NCBI RefSeq assembly: GCF_019578655.1
Contig: NC_063264.1
Coordinates: 13,743,213 to 13,807,212, forward strand
Length of the DNA: 64,000 nucleotides
Direction: 5' to 3'
Origin: Ricinus communis
Lineage: Eukaryota > Streptophyta > Magnoliopsida > Malpighiales > Euphorbiaceae
The number at the start of each line of letters is the position of its first letter. Positions within the stretch are counted from its first letter, which is position 1. A model generated the notes under the pieces. It searched no databases, was not told the DNA's origin, and worked only from the letters and a program-made list of their open reading frames with translations. Both the position numbers and the translations under genes were made by a program. Shown here piece after piece: positions 12,058-25,749 of this stretch.

Positions 12058-12686
12058 ATGCTAAACTCAAACTCTTTGTGTGACGCATTGGAAGATGGGA
12101 TTAGGAACCAAGAGAGTGCTAAAAATTGGGATACCCGTGCATCTTTAGAAGCTCGAGTGGAATCATTTTGCAGGGGTATCGATCAACTCTCCACTCCTAT
12201 CCTTTCATCTCAAGTTTTTTATGAATTTTGTTGTGGTTTAATTTGAGTAATGATTGTCCATTGTGCGATGATTTTACTCCTTATTCTTATAAGTGTGAAC
12301 AGGTGAATTATACGGGCAATTGGCCAAGTGACTCGTATGGAAGCACCTATAATCAAGAGTGGAGTACTCATTCACCCTATGGATGGAGCTTAGATGGCCC
12401 AGAACCACCAGAATCTCAACAACCACATCAGCAGCCTACTCTTGCACCTTCAACTCAAGATGAAGAGTTAGTGTCGGAGGAGCTGATGATGAGGTTCATT
12501 ACAAGTCTTGATGATAGATTCCAACAAACAGAGAGGATACTTGAAGATCAACAAGCCTCGATTAATAACATAGAGCATCAATTAGGCTTAATCTTCAAGT
12601 TACTAGTCAAGAGCAATCGAGAACTCTATCAAACGCCACCGAATCCGAGGGAGCATTTGAGCACCATCACTTTGCGTTCGGGGTGA
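12058..12686 (+). pseudogene. degenerate gag remnant (C-terminal half)
   Basis: Two overlapping open segments, 12058-12246 and 12228-12686, must be joined by a frame change near 12235. The first is charged and ends FYEFCCG. The second opens with CPLCDDFTPYSYKC, a 14-residue stretch with Cys at 1, 4 and 14 like a retroviral zinc knuckle, but the His at position 9 is Pro. It continues EQVNYTGNW, a Gln/Pro-rich linker, a predicted helical segment (LDDRFQQTERILEDQQASI) and ends REHLSTITLRSG. ITLRSG is typical of the end of Athila-type gag. The protein would have been the particle protein that packages element RNA. The N-terminal capsid part is missing, and the knuckle and frame are damaged. Confidence 0.72.
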
Positions 12687-12836
12687 GAATTTTTCTGGTT
12701 TATCTATTATGTTTGACGATGATGCTTATGTGCGGGGTGATTTCTTGAACATGGAGATGGAACCGGGGAAAGGAAGAGGCAAACATAATCCCTCCGAAAG
12801 ACTACCAAACTGGAATGTACAGTTGATGATGCCGAG

Positions 12837-13309
12837 TTGCGATTAGAGGAATTTTTGGTGGATTTTCCACATGTCCGTTCGATGATGGAAGATGAGCATG
12901 AGTTATCCAATGAAGAAGTCTTGGAGGAGCTCGAGTTTCTTCTAGCAAGTGAACCAAGACAAGGACTAGAGGAAACCATTGACGTTCTTGAAGAAATTGC
13001 CCAACCATCAATCCTTCCAATTGGTGAAACTTCGGCTTTCAAATTGGAAGAGCCCCTAGAGCATCATGACTACATGCAATTATACGAGGAGCGAGTCTTG
13101 CCCATCATAATCGCGCTTGCTTGATAGTCGGAAGAGGACATTGACGATTATCCCTCTGCTTGGATACTTGAAGCCATTTGCTTGGAAGAAGGATGGATGG
13201 TCGCCGATCACGCCCATTTGCTTTTCACCATGAGTCCGAGCTAAGAAGACTCATCACATTAAAAGAAGCGCTTTTGGGAGGCACCCCAATTTTTATCTTT
13301 AATTTCTAA
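12837..13309 (+). pseudogene. pol edges left after internal deletion
   Basis: A 95-codon acidic open stretch at 12837-13124 contains LEEPLEHHDYMQLYEERVLPIII, which resembles the linker that precedes reverse transcriptase in Athila polyproteins. After two stops, short acidic stretches continue in shifting frames to about 13309, ending with LRRLITLKEALLGGTP just before a TAA. A Leu-Gly-rich close like this is usual at the 3' end of Athila pol. What lies between in autonomous elements (reverse transcriptase, RNase H, integrase) is absent, so I infer one large internal deletion. The resemblances are short and this reading is moderately sure. Confidence 0.5.
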
Positions 13310-15102
13310 TTTTTTTTTAACCTTTTGTTTTGGAAACATTTTATTAGTTTTAGTTTTCATATTTTCAGTTTTGATTTTATTTCTTTATTTTATTATTTTC
13401 GGATTCTACCGAGGAGGCACTGAATTTCCACAACATCGGCCTCGATGGATAATCGGGGCGATCCCTAGATCTTTTTATTTTTCCGTATTTATTTACTTTA
13501 TTTTTCATACATGTCATGCACTTGGATTGTATTGCTTTTGTTCTCTTAGTTGAGCATTCCATGCGGGGTATCCATAACATTTTACACCGAGATGTGTTCT
13601 TTAAGTGTGGGGTGCTTATGGGTAAACCCTAATCTCTCATATGGATTTTTAATTGCTATGGCTAGGTGTTGTGTATTTTTAGGAGATGTTAGGACATTGT
13701 GTTTTTATGCACTTGAGTATGCTAATTTTGAGCTGATTGATGACTTGATTTATAGAATTGTAGTTACTTTTCTTTGTTGTTCATTGTCCTTGGAAAACAA
13801 TTTATGGTGTTTTACACATCAACCCTGCCGGGTTAAACCGGTGTTATTTAATTGTTTTTCGAATTGTCGAATTTTAACTTAGAACGTTGATAATATCATA
13901 TGTATGTGTTTCTTAAGTAATGATTCAATTAATGATGTTGCGAACCAACTGCACCTAATACCACACCTGAAAGTGAGATTTTGAGCCAGTTGAGCATTCA
14001 TTATACTTATGCTCTTTATATTTCTTGTTTGAGTGTGCATTGTACTTAACTTTGCTTCTAGAACTTGCTTTGTAATGCGTGTTGAAGTTACATGAATATT
14101 GTGAATACCATGAGATGATTTGGGCGATTTAGGATTCCCCACATTTGACCAAAAGCCTACCACCTTATGTTTCCATTAGTTAGCCAATTTTTGAGCCTTA
14201 ACCTTTTCTTCATAATCTACACCTATACACTTCAATTATACCATTCTTTACATTTATCTTTCCTTTACCCTTATGCTGGAATTTCTTTCTGTGATATGTT
14301 CGACTTTATGTGGGATTAAAATGCTAGTTGCTATGTTGGTAAATTCACTAAATCTTTTTGATATTTTAAATGCTCCCCTTGATCCAATTTGTATTTGTTA
14401 TTCGTTATGTTTATTCGAGTTGTATGCGGCGGTCGCTAATAAACTGCTAGTTCATTTCTTAAAAAAAAAAAAAAAAAAGAGAAAAAAAACAAAGAAGAAG
14501 AAGAAAAAAAAATAATAAACAAATCTCTTTAATTATTTATCTTTTTATTGGATTTAGAGCATTTGCGAGCATTATTCTATGAAGTAGGGATTTTAGTGAA
14601 TGATTCTTTTTGTGATCTTAGGCATTTAATCCTTTGAGCATATAATATTGTTTATCGCACGAATTCCAGCATTTTCATACTTCTGTCCAAATCTCCGTAC
14701 CTTTACCCTAGCCCCATTACAACCTTGGTAAAGACCCTTTGATTTTGGTATTTACTTATTCAAAGTAGCGAAGATATGATTTATAAGCAAGCTTATGGTG
14801 AGCGGGTCTTGTGCATTTGCTTTGAGGGATTTGTTATTTACCTAATATACACTTTGAGCGACTTGAGTGATCCCTTTGAGGCATTGGTTCATGATGTTTG
14901 TGTTGAGTTGTCATTTAAGTTACTCATGCATTAATATTATTTCCATTCTTTGTTAATGATTTGTAATTTGATTTATGATTGAGTATCCTTTAAGATGTGT
15001 TGAATACTCTCTGTTGTGGACTAGGGGCATAAACTGAAAGGAATTGCTAACTGTAGTTTTATGGGTTGAGTTGTTAATTGCTTGAGGACAAGCAATAGCT
15101 TA
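13310..15102 (+). other. non-coding 3' region of the Athila-like element
   Basis: No convincing coding sequence; open stretches here are short and without family resemblance. It is T-rich with an A-rich tract at 14461-14513. A part around 14690-14800 (ACCTTTACCCTAGCCCCATT and following) has a counterpart, reversed, in the nested element near 36190-36300. That marks it as a conserved 3' leader-to-LTR region of this element group. Confidence 0.75.
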
Positions 15103-15116
15103 AGTGTGGGGTAATT
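15103..15116 (+). other. polypurine tract
   Basis: AGTGTGGGGTAATT directly precedes the second LTR, preceded by CTTGAGGACAAGC. The same arrangement, reversed, borders the nested element's LTR at 35886-35930. It is where plus-strand DNA synthesis would be primed. Confidence 0.75.
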
Positions 15117-16579
15117 TGATGAGCATAGTTTTACACATATTTGCTTGCATATTATTGCATATGTTCTTAGCAAATATTATGCTTTTATTCCCATATCACC
15201 CCTGTTTTATGTTCTTTTGCATTTCAGGAACATTTATAGGACCATCATCGGTGTTTAAGCAATTATAGATCAATACGCATGAAATGACGAGAATTCATCA
15301 AGATCGGACAAGAGCCCGCATACATTGAGCACGGCCTGTACTCCGGCCGTGCTCAACCATTGGCTTTGATTCTTGAAATTGGCACTTTGGGCATGAGTTT
15401 CAGTAGCCACCACGGCCTTGACGGCCTGTGGTGGCCAACACGGGGAGAAACACGGTGGCCAACACGGGAGAAATACCGTGGTGAAACCCTACTTGGTGAG
15501 ATCCAGTTTGACGGCCCTGGACTTGGCCGTGCTGAGTTAAATATATAAGAAAAATGAATTTTCCTTAGAAAAGGGAGAGGAAGAAAAGAGTGACATAGAG
15601 CCCTGGCGGCTGGTTCGGTTTCTGCACAGTATTGAGTGCGAGAGAGAGTTGCGGGGAGTAAGAATCCCGGAATCGCAAGGTTCCGAGTGCAAAACCATAG
15701 TGGAAGCAATTCAAGAGGCAGTTTGGGAGATTAATCAAAGTGTAGATCCAGATTTGGAGTTGTTCATCCAATTCGAGAGAAAAGGGTGTACATGTTTTAT
15801 TTTCATTATTCTTTCATTGTAATTGATTTCCTAGATTGTTTTAAACATGAACATGTTTAGCTAAATTGAAGAAATCCATTGGGATTTCTTTGCTATGTTG
15901 GTTTGACATTATATTGTTGGATTGTTTGAGTTGGTTTTGTATTCTTCTTGTTTTCAGTATTAATAAGATTATGCATTATTCATGAGACGTTGTGAATTGT
16001 GATGTTTAGATTGCTTTATGAGATTGAGAAATCCGTTTGGCAATTGGAATTTTGAATAACAAGAACTGGTTAATAATCGCTTAGAGATAAGGATGATTAA
16101 CTAGCCGGATTAAGAATTAACAAAGCTTAATAGAGGCGGATTAAAGCTTAATGCTAATTTAAGAATCAATCGTTAGGAAGAGATTCCAACTTTAGGTTAT
16201 TTGGTTTAGGAATTCGGTTATCGAGAGAGAGAAACCGAATTCGGTTAAGAATTCGTCCACGGGTAGCATAATTAGACTCACCGATCCTTTATCTTTTGTT
16301 TGATTGCCAACTAGTTTAGACTCTCTTTGGGTTTATCTTCTTGTCTTGATTATTTCACTTATCAATTACTCCTGCATCTCCCTCGGAACTTAGCTCGTAG
16401 TTAATAGTTAGTTTAGAATTTATTCATCATCCATTTTAGGTTAATATAACAAAGAACAAAGGAGTAACTCTGGGCTTTCGCTTTCCCGAGGAATACGACC
16501 TTGATACTCGCCATTAGTGCTAGACTGCATTGATAGGTACACTGCCTTAGATTGTAGCTAACACGAGTAGCAACCATCA
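15117..16579 (+). repeat. 3' LTR of the Athila-like element
   Basis: It pairs with 10395-11865 and has the same TGATG start and CATCA end. It carries an insertion relative to the 5' LTR near 16087 and a shortened CACGG-rich block at 15420-15480. TATA box TATATA at 15542-15547. The satellite resumes immediately after it. Confidence 0.93.
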
Positions 16580-16584
16580 CATAA
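16580..16584. repeat. target-site duplication CATAA, right
   Basis: Exact match to 10390-10394; together they show a clean insertion into a satellite monomer. Confidence 0.93.
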
Positions 16585-19500
16585 TCACAAATATACTCCA
16601 TTTACGGAGTTGTTTTCTCATATTAAAAAATATACCCCTATTATGTCGTTGTTTTCTCAAACTCACAAATATACCCCTATTATAGGGTTGATTTCTCATA
16701 TTCATAAATATACCCCTTTTATGACATTGTTTCCTCATATTCACAAATATACCCCTCTTATAGGGTTGTTTTCTCAAATTAAAAAATATACCCCTTTTCG
16801 CGACTGTTTTCTCACACTCACAAATATACTCCTCTTACAAGGTTGTTTTTTAATTTTTACAAATATACGCTTTTAGGTGGTTGTTTTCTCATATTCACAA
16901 ATACACCCTCTTACGAGGTTGATTTCTCATATTCATAAATATATCTCTAATACAGGGTTGTTTCCTCGTACTCACCAATATACCCAACTTATGGGGTTAT
17001 TTTATTATATTGACAAGTATACTTCTCTTACGGGGTTGTTTTCTTATATTAAAAAATATACCCCTTTTACGGGGTTGTTTTCTCATACTCACAAATATAC
17101 CCCTCTTACAGGGTTAATTTTTCATATTCATAAATATATCCCTTTTACGATGGTGTTTTCTCATACTCACAAATATACCCCTTTTATGGGTTTTTTTTCT
17201 TATATATTCACAAATATTTCCATCTTACGGGGTTGTTTTCTCATATTTAAAAATATACCCTTTATATGGCATTGTTAACTCATAGTCACAAATATGCTCC
17301 ATTTATGGAGTTGTTTTCTCATATTAAATAAATGTACCCCTATTATGAGGTTATTTTCTCATACTCACAAATATACCCCTTTGAAGGGGTTGATTTCTCA
17401 TATTCATAAATATACCCTTTTACGACGTTATTTTCTCATATTCACAAATATAACCCTCTCATGAGGTTGTTTTTCCAGTTTTTACAAATATACGCCTCTT
17501 ACGGGGTTGTTTTCTCATATTAAAAAATATACCCCTTTTACGCAAGTGTTTTATCATACTCACAAATATACCCTTCTTATGGGGTTGTTTTCTCATATTC
17601 AAAAATATATCCCTTTACGAGGTTGACTTCTCATATTCTTAAATATATCTATTTTACAATATTGTTTATTATACTCACAAATATACTCCATGAAGAGGTT
17701 GTTTTCTCATATTAAAAAATTTACCCCTATTACGCGGTTGTTTTCTAATACTCACAAATATACCCCTCTTACAGGGTTATTTTCCAATATTAACAAATAA
17801 ACCCCTCTTACAGGGTTGTTTTCTTATGCTCACAAATATACCCCTCTCATAGGGTTTTTTTTTTTCTAATTTTATAAATGTATCCCTCTTATGGGGTTAC
17901 TTTTTTATATTAATAAATATACCCCTCTTACATGGTTATTTTCTTATATTAAAAAATATACCCCTATTATGGAGCTAATTTGTCATACTTACAGATATAC
18001 CTCTTTTACGGGGTTCTTTCCTTATATTGATAAATATACTCTTATCACGGGTTTATTTTCTCAAATTAAGAAATAAACCCCTTTTACGTGGCTGTTTTCT
18101 CACACTCATAATTATATCCCTCTTACGGGGTTGTTTTCTCATATTTATAAATATACCCCTCTTATGAGGTTGATTTCTCATATTCATAAATACATCGTTG
18201 TTTCCTCATACTCACAAATATACTCAACTTACAAGGTCGATTTCTTCTATTAACTAATATACCCGACTAAAGGGGTTGTTTTTTCATATTATAAAATATA
18301 CCCTTTTTATGTGGGTGTTTTCTCATAATATACCCCTTATAGGGTTATTTTCTCATATTAAAAATTATATCCCTCTTACGCGGTTGTTTTCTTATATTAA
18401 CCAATATACCCCTCTTGCGGGGTTGTTTTCTGATCTTGACAAATGTAATCCTTTTATGGGGTTGTCATACTCACAAATATACCAGTTGTATGGGGTTGTT
18501 TTTTAATATTGACAAATATACCCCTCTTATAGGGTTGCTTTCTCATATTAAAAAATATATCCCTATTGCGGGGTTGTTCTCTAATATTTACCAATATACC
18601 CCTCTTCCTGGGTTGATTTCTCATATTTATAAATATATCCTTTTTACATTGTTGTTTACTCATATTCACAAATATACCCGACTTACGTAGTTGTTTTCTT
18701 ATATTGATAAATACACCCAATTTACAGAGTTGTTTTCTCATATTAAAAATATACAACTCTTGTGGAGTGGTTTTCTGATACTCATAAAATACCCTTCCTA
18801 TGAGTTCGTTTTCTCATATTCACAAATATACCTCTCTTACGGGGTGGTTTTCTTATATTCACAAATATAACCCTCAAGTACAGGGTTGTTTTCTTATATT
18901 GAATAAATATATCCACAAATATATCTCTTTTATCAGGTTGTTCTATCATACCCACAAATATACCCCTTCTTACGGGGGTTGTTTTCTCATATTAAAAAAT
19001 TATACCCTTTTTATGCGGGTGTTTTCTCATATTCGTAAATATACCCCTCTTACGGGGTTATTTTCTCATATTAGAAAACATACCCCTATAATGGGGTTGT
19101 TTACTCATACTCACAAATATAGCCTACTTAGGGGTTGTTTTCTTATATTCACAAATATAGCCCTATAACGGGATTATTTTCTCATAGTCACAAATATTAC
19201 CCTTTTTATGGTGTTTTTTCCTCCTACTCACAAATATACTCTAGTTTTAGGGTTGTTTTCTTCTATTAACAAATATACCCCTCTAAATGAGTTGTTTTCT
19301 CATACTCACAAATGTATCCCTCTTATAGGGTTGTTTTCTCATATTAACAAATATACCACTTTCCAGTAGTGATTTCTCATATTCACAAATATACCCCTCT
19401 TATGGGGTTGTTTTCTTATATTCATAAATACACCCCTTTTATGGAGTTGTTGTATCATACTCACAAATGTAGTCCTCTTACGGGGTGGTATTCTAATATT

Positions 19501-22500
19501 ATTAAATATACCCCTCTTACGGGGTTGTTTTCTCATATTAGAAGATATACCCCTCTTACGGGGATGTTTCTCACATTCACAAATATACCCCTCTTGTGGG
19601 GTTGTTTTCTCATATTCATAAATATACTGCTCTTATGGGTTTTTTTTGTTATATTGGTAAATATACTCTTTTCTGGGGTTGTTCGAACTCACAACAAATA
19701 TACCCCTATTATGGGGTTATTTTTTAATATTGACAAATATACCCCTCTTACGGGATTGTTCTCTCATATTAAAAAATATACCCCTGTGATGGGGTTGTTT
19801 TCTCATATTTACAAATGTACCCCTCTTACGGGGTTGATTTCTCATATTCATAAATATAGTCATTATGCGTTGTTGTTTAGTCATATTCACAAATTTATCC
19901 CTGTTACAGGGTTGTTCACATACACTTACAAATATACCAGACTTACAGGGTTATTTTCTTATATTAACAAATATATCCCTCTTATGGGGTTCTTTTGTTA
20001 TATTAAAAAATATACTCCTCTTATGGTGTTATTTTTTCAAACTCACAAATATACCCTCTTACGGAGTTCTCTTCTCATATTCACAAATATACTCATCTTA
20101 TAGGGTTGATTTCTCATATTCAGAAATATACCCCTCTTCCGGGGTTATTTTCTCATATTCACAAATATACCCCTCTTACGGGGTGCTTTTCTCATGTTCA
20201 CAAATATATCCCTATTATAGGATTATTCTCTCATGTACACAAATATATCGCTCTTACAGGGTCTTTTTCTTATATTGACAAATATACCCCTTTTACGGGG
20301 TTGTTCTATGATACTCACAAATATACCTCTTTTATGGGGTTGTTTTCTAATATTGACAAATATATCCCTCTTATGGGGTTGTTTTCACAGATGAAAAGAT
20401 ATTCCCTTTTTACGCGGTTGTTTTCTCATACACATAAATATACCCCTCTTACAGAGCTGTTTTGTCATATTCATAAATATACCCATATTATGCGGTTGTT
20501 TTCTTATATTAACAAATATATCGCTCTTATAGGGTATCTTTTCTTATATTGATAAATATACTTTTTACGGGGTTGTTCTATCATACTCACAACAAATATA
20601 TCCTTCGTCTGCGATTATTTTCTAATATTGAAAATATATTCATCTTATTGGATTGTTTTCTCATATTAAAAAATATACCCTTTTTATGTGATTGATTTCT
20701 CATACTCACAAATATATCCTTCTCATGGGGTTGTCTTTTGACACTCACAAATATACCCCTCTTACAGGGTTGTTTTCTTATATCCACAAATATACCCCTA
20801 TTGCGGGGTTGTTTTCTCATATTAAAAAATATACACCTCCTACGGGGTGTTTTCGTATATTAAAAATATGCCAATATTCTGGGGTTGTTTTCTCATACTC
20901 ACAAATCTACCCATCTTACGTGGTTATTTTCTTATATTAAAAAATATTCCCCGATTATAGGGTTATTTTCTCATACTCACAAATATATCGTACGAGATTG
21001 TTTTCTCATATTCACAAATATACCTCTCTTATGGGGTTGTTTTCTCATATTCACATATATACCCCTATACGAGGTTGTTTTCTCAAATTCACAAATATAC
21101 AGCTTATATGGGTATTTTTTATCTTATATTGATAAATATAACCCTTTTACGAGGTTGTTCTATCACACTCACAACAAACATACCCTCCTTTCTAGTTTGT
21201 TTTCTCATATTAAAAAATATACCTCTCTTATGGGTTGTTTTCTCATATTAAAACAATTACCCCTATTATGGGAGTTTTTTCTCATACTCACAAATATAGC
21301 CCTCTTATAGGGTTATTTTCTCATATTAAAAAATATACCCCTATTATGAGGTTGTTTTCTTATATTCACAAATATACCCCACTTACGGGGTTGATTTCTC
21401 ATATTCATAAATGTACCCCGTTTACGATGTTGTTTCCTCATATTCACAAATGTACCACTCTTACGATGTTGTTTCCTCATACTCAAAAATATATCCCTCT
21501 TATGAGATTGTTACTAATTCTTACAAATATACTCCTCTTACGGGGTTGTTTTCTCATATTAAAAAATATACCCTTTTACGCGGTTGTTTTCTAAAACTCA
21601 CAAATACACATCTTTTAAGGGATTGTTTTCTCATATTCATAAATATACCCCTCTTATGGTGTTCATTTCTCATATTCATAAATATACCCCTATTACGGTG
21701 TTGTTTCCTCGTACTAAAATAATATATCCCACGTACAGGGTTTTGTTTTCTTATATTGACAAATATACCCTTCTTACGAGGTTGGTTTGTCATTTTAAAA
21801 GATATACCCTTTTTGTGGGTTGGTTTCCAAAGCTCACAAATATACCACTGTTACGGGGTTGTTTTTCTATATTTATAAATATTCCCCTCATATGGGGTTG
21901 CATTCTCATATTCACAAATATACCCATCTTACCAGGTTGTTTTCTTAAATTGACAAATACAACCCTATTATGGGGTTGTTTCTCCTATTAAAAAATATAC
22001 CCCTTTTACACGGTTTCTCATACTCACAAATATAACCCTCTTATCGGGTTGTTTTCTCAAATTTACCAATATACCCTCTTATGTGGTTTATTTCTCATGT
22101 GAGTAAATATATCCATTTTAAGATGTCGTTTACTAATACTCACAAATACACCCCTCTTTTAGGGTTGTATTCTCGTATTAAAAGATATACCCCTATTATA
22201 GGTCTATTTTCTCATATTCACAAATATACTCCTTTTACGTGTTGTTTTCTCATATTCATAAATATACCCCTCTTATGGGGTTATTTTTCTATATTAAAAA
22301 ATATACCCCTCATACGGGGTTATTTTTAATGTTCACAAATATACCCCACTTACGGGTTTGTTTTCTTATATTCATAAATATATCACTCTTTTACGGCGTT
22401 GTGTACTCATACTCAGAAATAGACCTGACTTACGAGGTTGTTTTCTTATATTGACAAATATACCCCTCTTACGGGGTTGATTTCTCATATACATAAATAT

Positions 22501-23848
22501 ATCCCTTTTACGACGCTGTTTACTCATACTAACAATTATACCTGACTCTTGGGGTTGTTTTCTAATATTGATAAATATACCCCTCTTATGGGGTTGTTTT
22601 CTCATATTAAAAAATATACCCCTCTTATGGGATTGTTTTCTCATATTTAAAAATATACCCCTATTATGGAGTTGTTTTCTAATACTCGTAAATATACCCC
22701 TCTTACGGGGTTGTTTTCTTATATTAAATAATATATTCCTATTATGGGGTTGTTTTTTTCATACTCACAAATATACCCGTCTTACGGGGTTATTTTCTCG
22801 TATTCATAAATATTCCATTCTTACAATTTTGTTTTCTCATTTTCACATATGTGAAGGGGTTGTTTTCTCCTATTCATAAATATACCGGTCTTACGAGGTT
22901 TTCTTCTTATATTGACAAATATACCACCATTACTGGGTTGTTTTATCATATTCACAAATATATCACTTTATATTGAGAAATATACCCCTTTTACGTGATT
23001 GTTATATCATACTCACAATAAATATACCCCTCTTATGGGATTATTTTCTAATATTTATAAATATACCCGTCCTATGGGGTTGTTTTCTCATATTAATAAT
23101 ATACCCCTGTTACGAGGTTGTTTTCTCAAATTCACAAATATACCCCTCTTACGGGGTTGATTTCTCATATTCATAAATATATCCCTTTTATGGTATTGTT
23201 TATTCGTACTCACAAATATACCCCACTTATGGGGATGTTTTCTTATGTTGAGAAGTATACGCCACTTACGAGGTTGTTTTCTCATATTAAAGAATATTCC
23301 CCTTTTATAGCGTTATTTTCTCAAACCCATAAATATACCCCTCTTACAGGGTTATTTTCTCATATTCACAAATATACCACTATTATGGGGTTGTTTTCTC
23401 ATATTCATAAATATACCCCTCTTACCGAGTTGATTTCTCATATTCATAAATGTATCACTTTTACGACATTGTTTATTCATACTCACAAATTTACCCAACT
23501 TACGAGGATGTTTTCTTATATTGAGAAGTATACCCCTCTTACAGGGTTGTTTTCTCATATTAAAAAATATACCCCTCTTGTGGTGTTGTTTTCTCATATT
23601 AAAAAATATACCCCTTTTATGATGTTGGTTTCTCAAACTCACAAATATACCGCTTTAATGATGGATTTTCTTTTATATTGAGAAATATACCCCTTTTACG
23701 GGATTGTTCTATCATACTCACAATAAATATACCCCTGTTACAGGATTGCTTTCTAATAATTACAAATATACCCGTCCTACGGGCTTATTTTCTCATGTTA
23801 AAATATAACCTTGTTATGAGGTTGTTTCTCAGATTCACAAATATACCC
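16580..23848 (+). repeat. 39-bp satellite array, block B, forward orientation
   Basis: It continues block A in the same orientation and register, about 186 monomers over 7.3 kb. Monomers with CTCACAAATATAC and ATTAAAAAATATAC types alternate irregularly. It is broken at 23848 by the solo LTR. No other insert of more than a few tens of bases is seen. Confidence 0.95.
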
Positions 23849-25749
23849 TGATGCATGTGAAACACGCATATCTATTAGGGCTTAGAGACATAAGGTCTAG
23901 GGAAATTTGGCCTAGGTTTAGAGCATAAATCGTGCATTTTCCTACATTTGCACCATATAAGTGTCAATCCTATTTGTTTATGTTTATTGTGGTTTAATAG
24001 GTGATTTAAAGTTGTTTTGGTGTGACTCTGATGTAGGTATAAGTTCTTGGAAGTTTGGAAGTCAAGGAAAAATTTGAAGATTGGAGCTTCAAAAGAGTAT
24101 TTTTCAGTTTCGTATATCAGTCGACTTTGGAGGATTGGAGCAGGCAATGTGGAAGGAATTTTGGGATAAAAAGCTCCAAATTTATAGAATTTTGAGTCTA
24201 CTTCAATTTTGCAATTGGAATCAGGCCATTTGGTGCTAAGATGAGGGAGATACAAGCCTCAAGCCAAGGAGCACTCCGAAAGTTGTCTCAAATGTAGCAC
24301 TAAATTGTTAAGGGACTTTTGGGCAAGAAAACAATGGAATCAAAAAAATTGTAAAACATAGAAATTAAAGTCGACATCTTGAAATTCATTTCAGGCTCAA
24401 GAATTTCCCAATTTGGAGTTAGGACGTCCAAGATATGCCCCTCGAACTTTAGGTCATCTGTTGAATTAAAAAGAACTAACCCGGTCCGGCCTGCGTTATT
24501 TTTAGAGCATGCTCTAGACCCTACTTGGTTCGATTTTGGGCGATTCTGCTTCATTTGTGGAGTGGTTTGGTATGGTTTTACTCGAGTTTTGAGTTTTTTT
24601 TGGGATATAATATAAAGACTCCCTTAATTTTTATGGGGCAGCCGTCATTCATCTAGAAAAAAAAGAGAAAAATATATTAAGAGACTACACAAGAGCTAGC
24701 AGCGATTAGAGAAAAAAATAGAGAGGTTTTGAGGAAAAAAATCTTAGCTTTAGTCTTGGTTTTCTTAAATTTCTTTTTGGTTTATTTAGTCTTGAGTTGT
24801 AATTGCTATATTTACTTGATACCAATCAAAGTCTACATATTATCTTCTTCAAATCCTCTACTCTTGAGCTATCTTCAAGGAATTAAATGGGTAATATTCT
24901 TCTATTTTTATTTTATTTTGCTTATCTATGCTTATTAATGATGTTTAGTGAGTAATTTATTAATCCTAGAATGCATGAAGCCTATCTCCATCAATGAAGC
25001 AATGATTTGAGTTGTTTGTGTTGTATGTCATTCTCTCTACCTTAGGGTTCTTCTTTGGTGTTTTAATTGTGCATTTATTTTGAATGGCCACCTCTATAAA
25101 TCTTATTTTGGAGAATGATTGTATTGAGAAATATTTATTGTTCTTGGACATACAAATGAAGATATTTATTAGCTTGATTGTGAGAGCTTTTAGGTTGATT
25201 AATAGGATTTGATAAGAGTGTTTGCTTAATCGAGTGGTTTAATATTGATGTGTGATGAGAATTGACATTAGCATTATATTGCTTAGGGTTCTAAGTCTAG
25301 AGATAGATTAGGGCTACAAAACCCAAATTCAGCCATAGTAGAGAATTGGTATTTAACATTACTTGTGATTGCTGCTTGACTTTATTGATGGTATAGGTGG
25401 ATTGACATTCTAGGATCTTTGTTTATTGATTGTTTTTAATTAATCCTAGTTATTTTCATTGTTTTACTTATGTTTGCTTTTAAATTTCCATGTTGCTTTA
25501 GTTAGTTAATTGCTTTGAGATTTGATTGGTTATTGCTTAAATTAAGATTAGTGCATTGTGTTAGGATTAATTATTTATTACTTTGATATTGTTTTAGTTA
25601 TTTAGATTATTTGTAATTTATGCTTCAAACCTCATCTTTGATTGCTCAAATAATCAATTAAATCCTAGATTAATACTTGAAACCACTAACTTCCCATGGG
25701 GCCATATCTTTTTACTACTTGAGACAACCATGCACTTGCAGATCAATCA
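23849..25749 (+). mobile_element. solo LTR of a Gypsy-type element
   Basis: The 1901-bp insert begins TGATGCATG and ends GATCAATCA (terminal TGAT/ATCA). TACCC at 23844-23848 and TACCC at 25750-25754 are a 5-bp target duplication; removing the insert restores an ordinary monomer. Inside there is no coding sequence, primer site or second LTR. A TATA box at 24611 is followed by a purine-rich leader and T-rich downstream DNA, as in LTRs. This is what recombination between two LTRs of a full element leaves behind. The family is probably Gypsy, by length and by TGATG-type ends; no internal domain can prove it. Orientation is from the TATA box. Confidence 0.85.
24611..24617 (+). promoter_or_regulatory. 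TATA box in the solo LTR
   Basis: TATAAAG in GATATAATATAAAGACTCCC, followed after about 40 bases by A/G-rich leader sequence. It suggests that the solo LTR keeps its promoter core and could still start transcription rightwards into the satellite. Confidence 0.55.

Larger units (their letters stand above)
10395..16579 (+). mobile_element. non-autonomous Athila-like Ty3/Gypsy LTR retrotransposon
   Basis: The 6185-bp element has two matching LTRs (1471 and 1463 bp) beginning TGATG and ending CATCA. It has a 5-bp target duplication, a tRNA-Asp-type primer-binding site after the first LTR and a purine-rich tract before the second. The 3.25-kb interior has remains of gag, a short piece resembling the sequence just before reverse transcriptase, and a tail resembling the end of integrase. 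No protease, reverse transcriptase, RNase H or integrase core is present. It must have moved using proteins from an autonomous Athila relative. It is comparable to terminal-repeat elements that keep only gag. The two LTRs look alike over most of their length, so insertion into the satellite was fairly recent. Confidence 0.9.

Noticed and set aside
14461..14515. Poly(A) tail of a LINE or retrogene
   Set aside because: It is a mixed A/G-rich tract inside the element's 3' region, with no target duplication and no coding sequence before it.
19369..20103. 244-codon open reading frame in block B
   Set aside because: Same satellite effect; it starts and stops at random monomer mutations.
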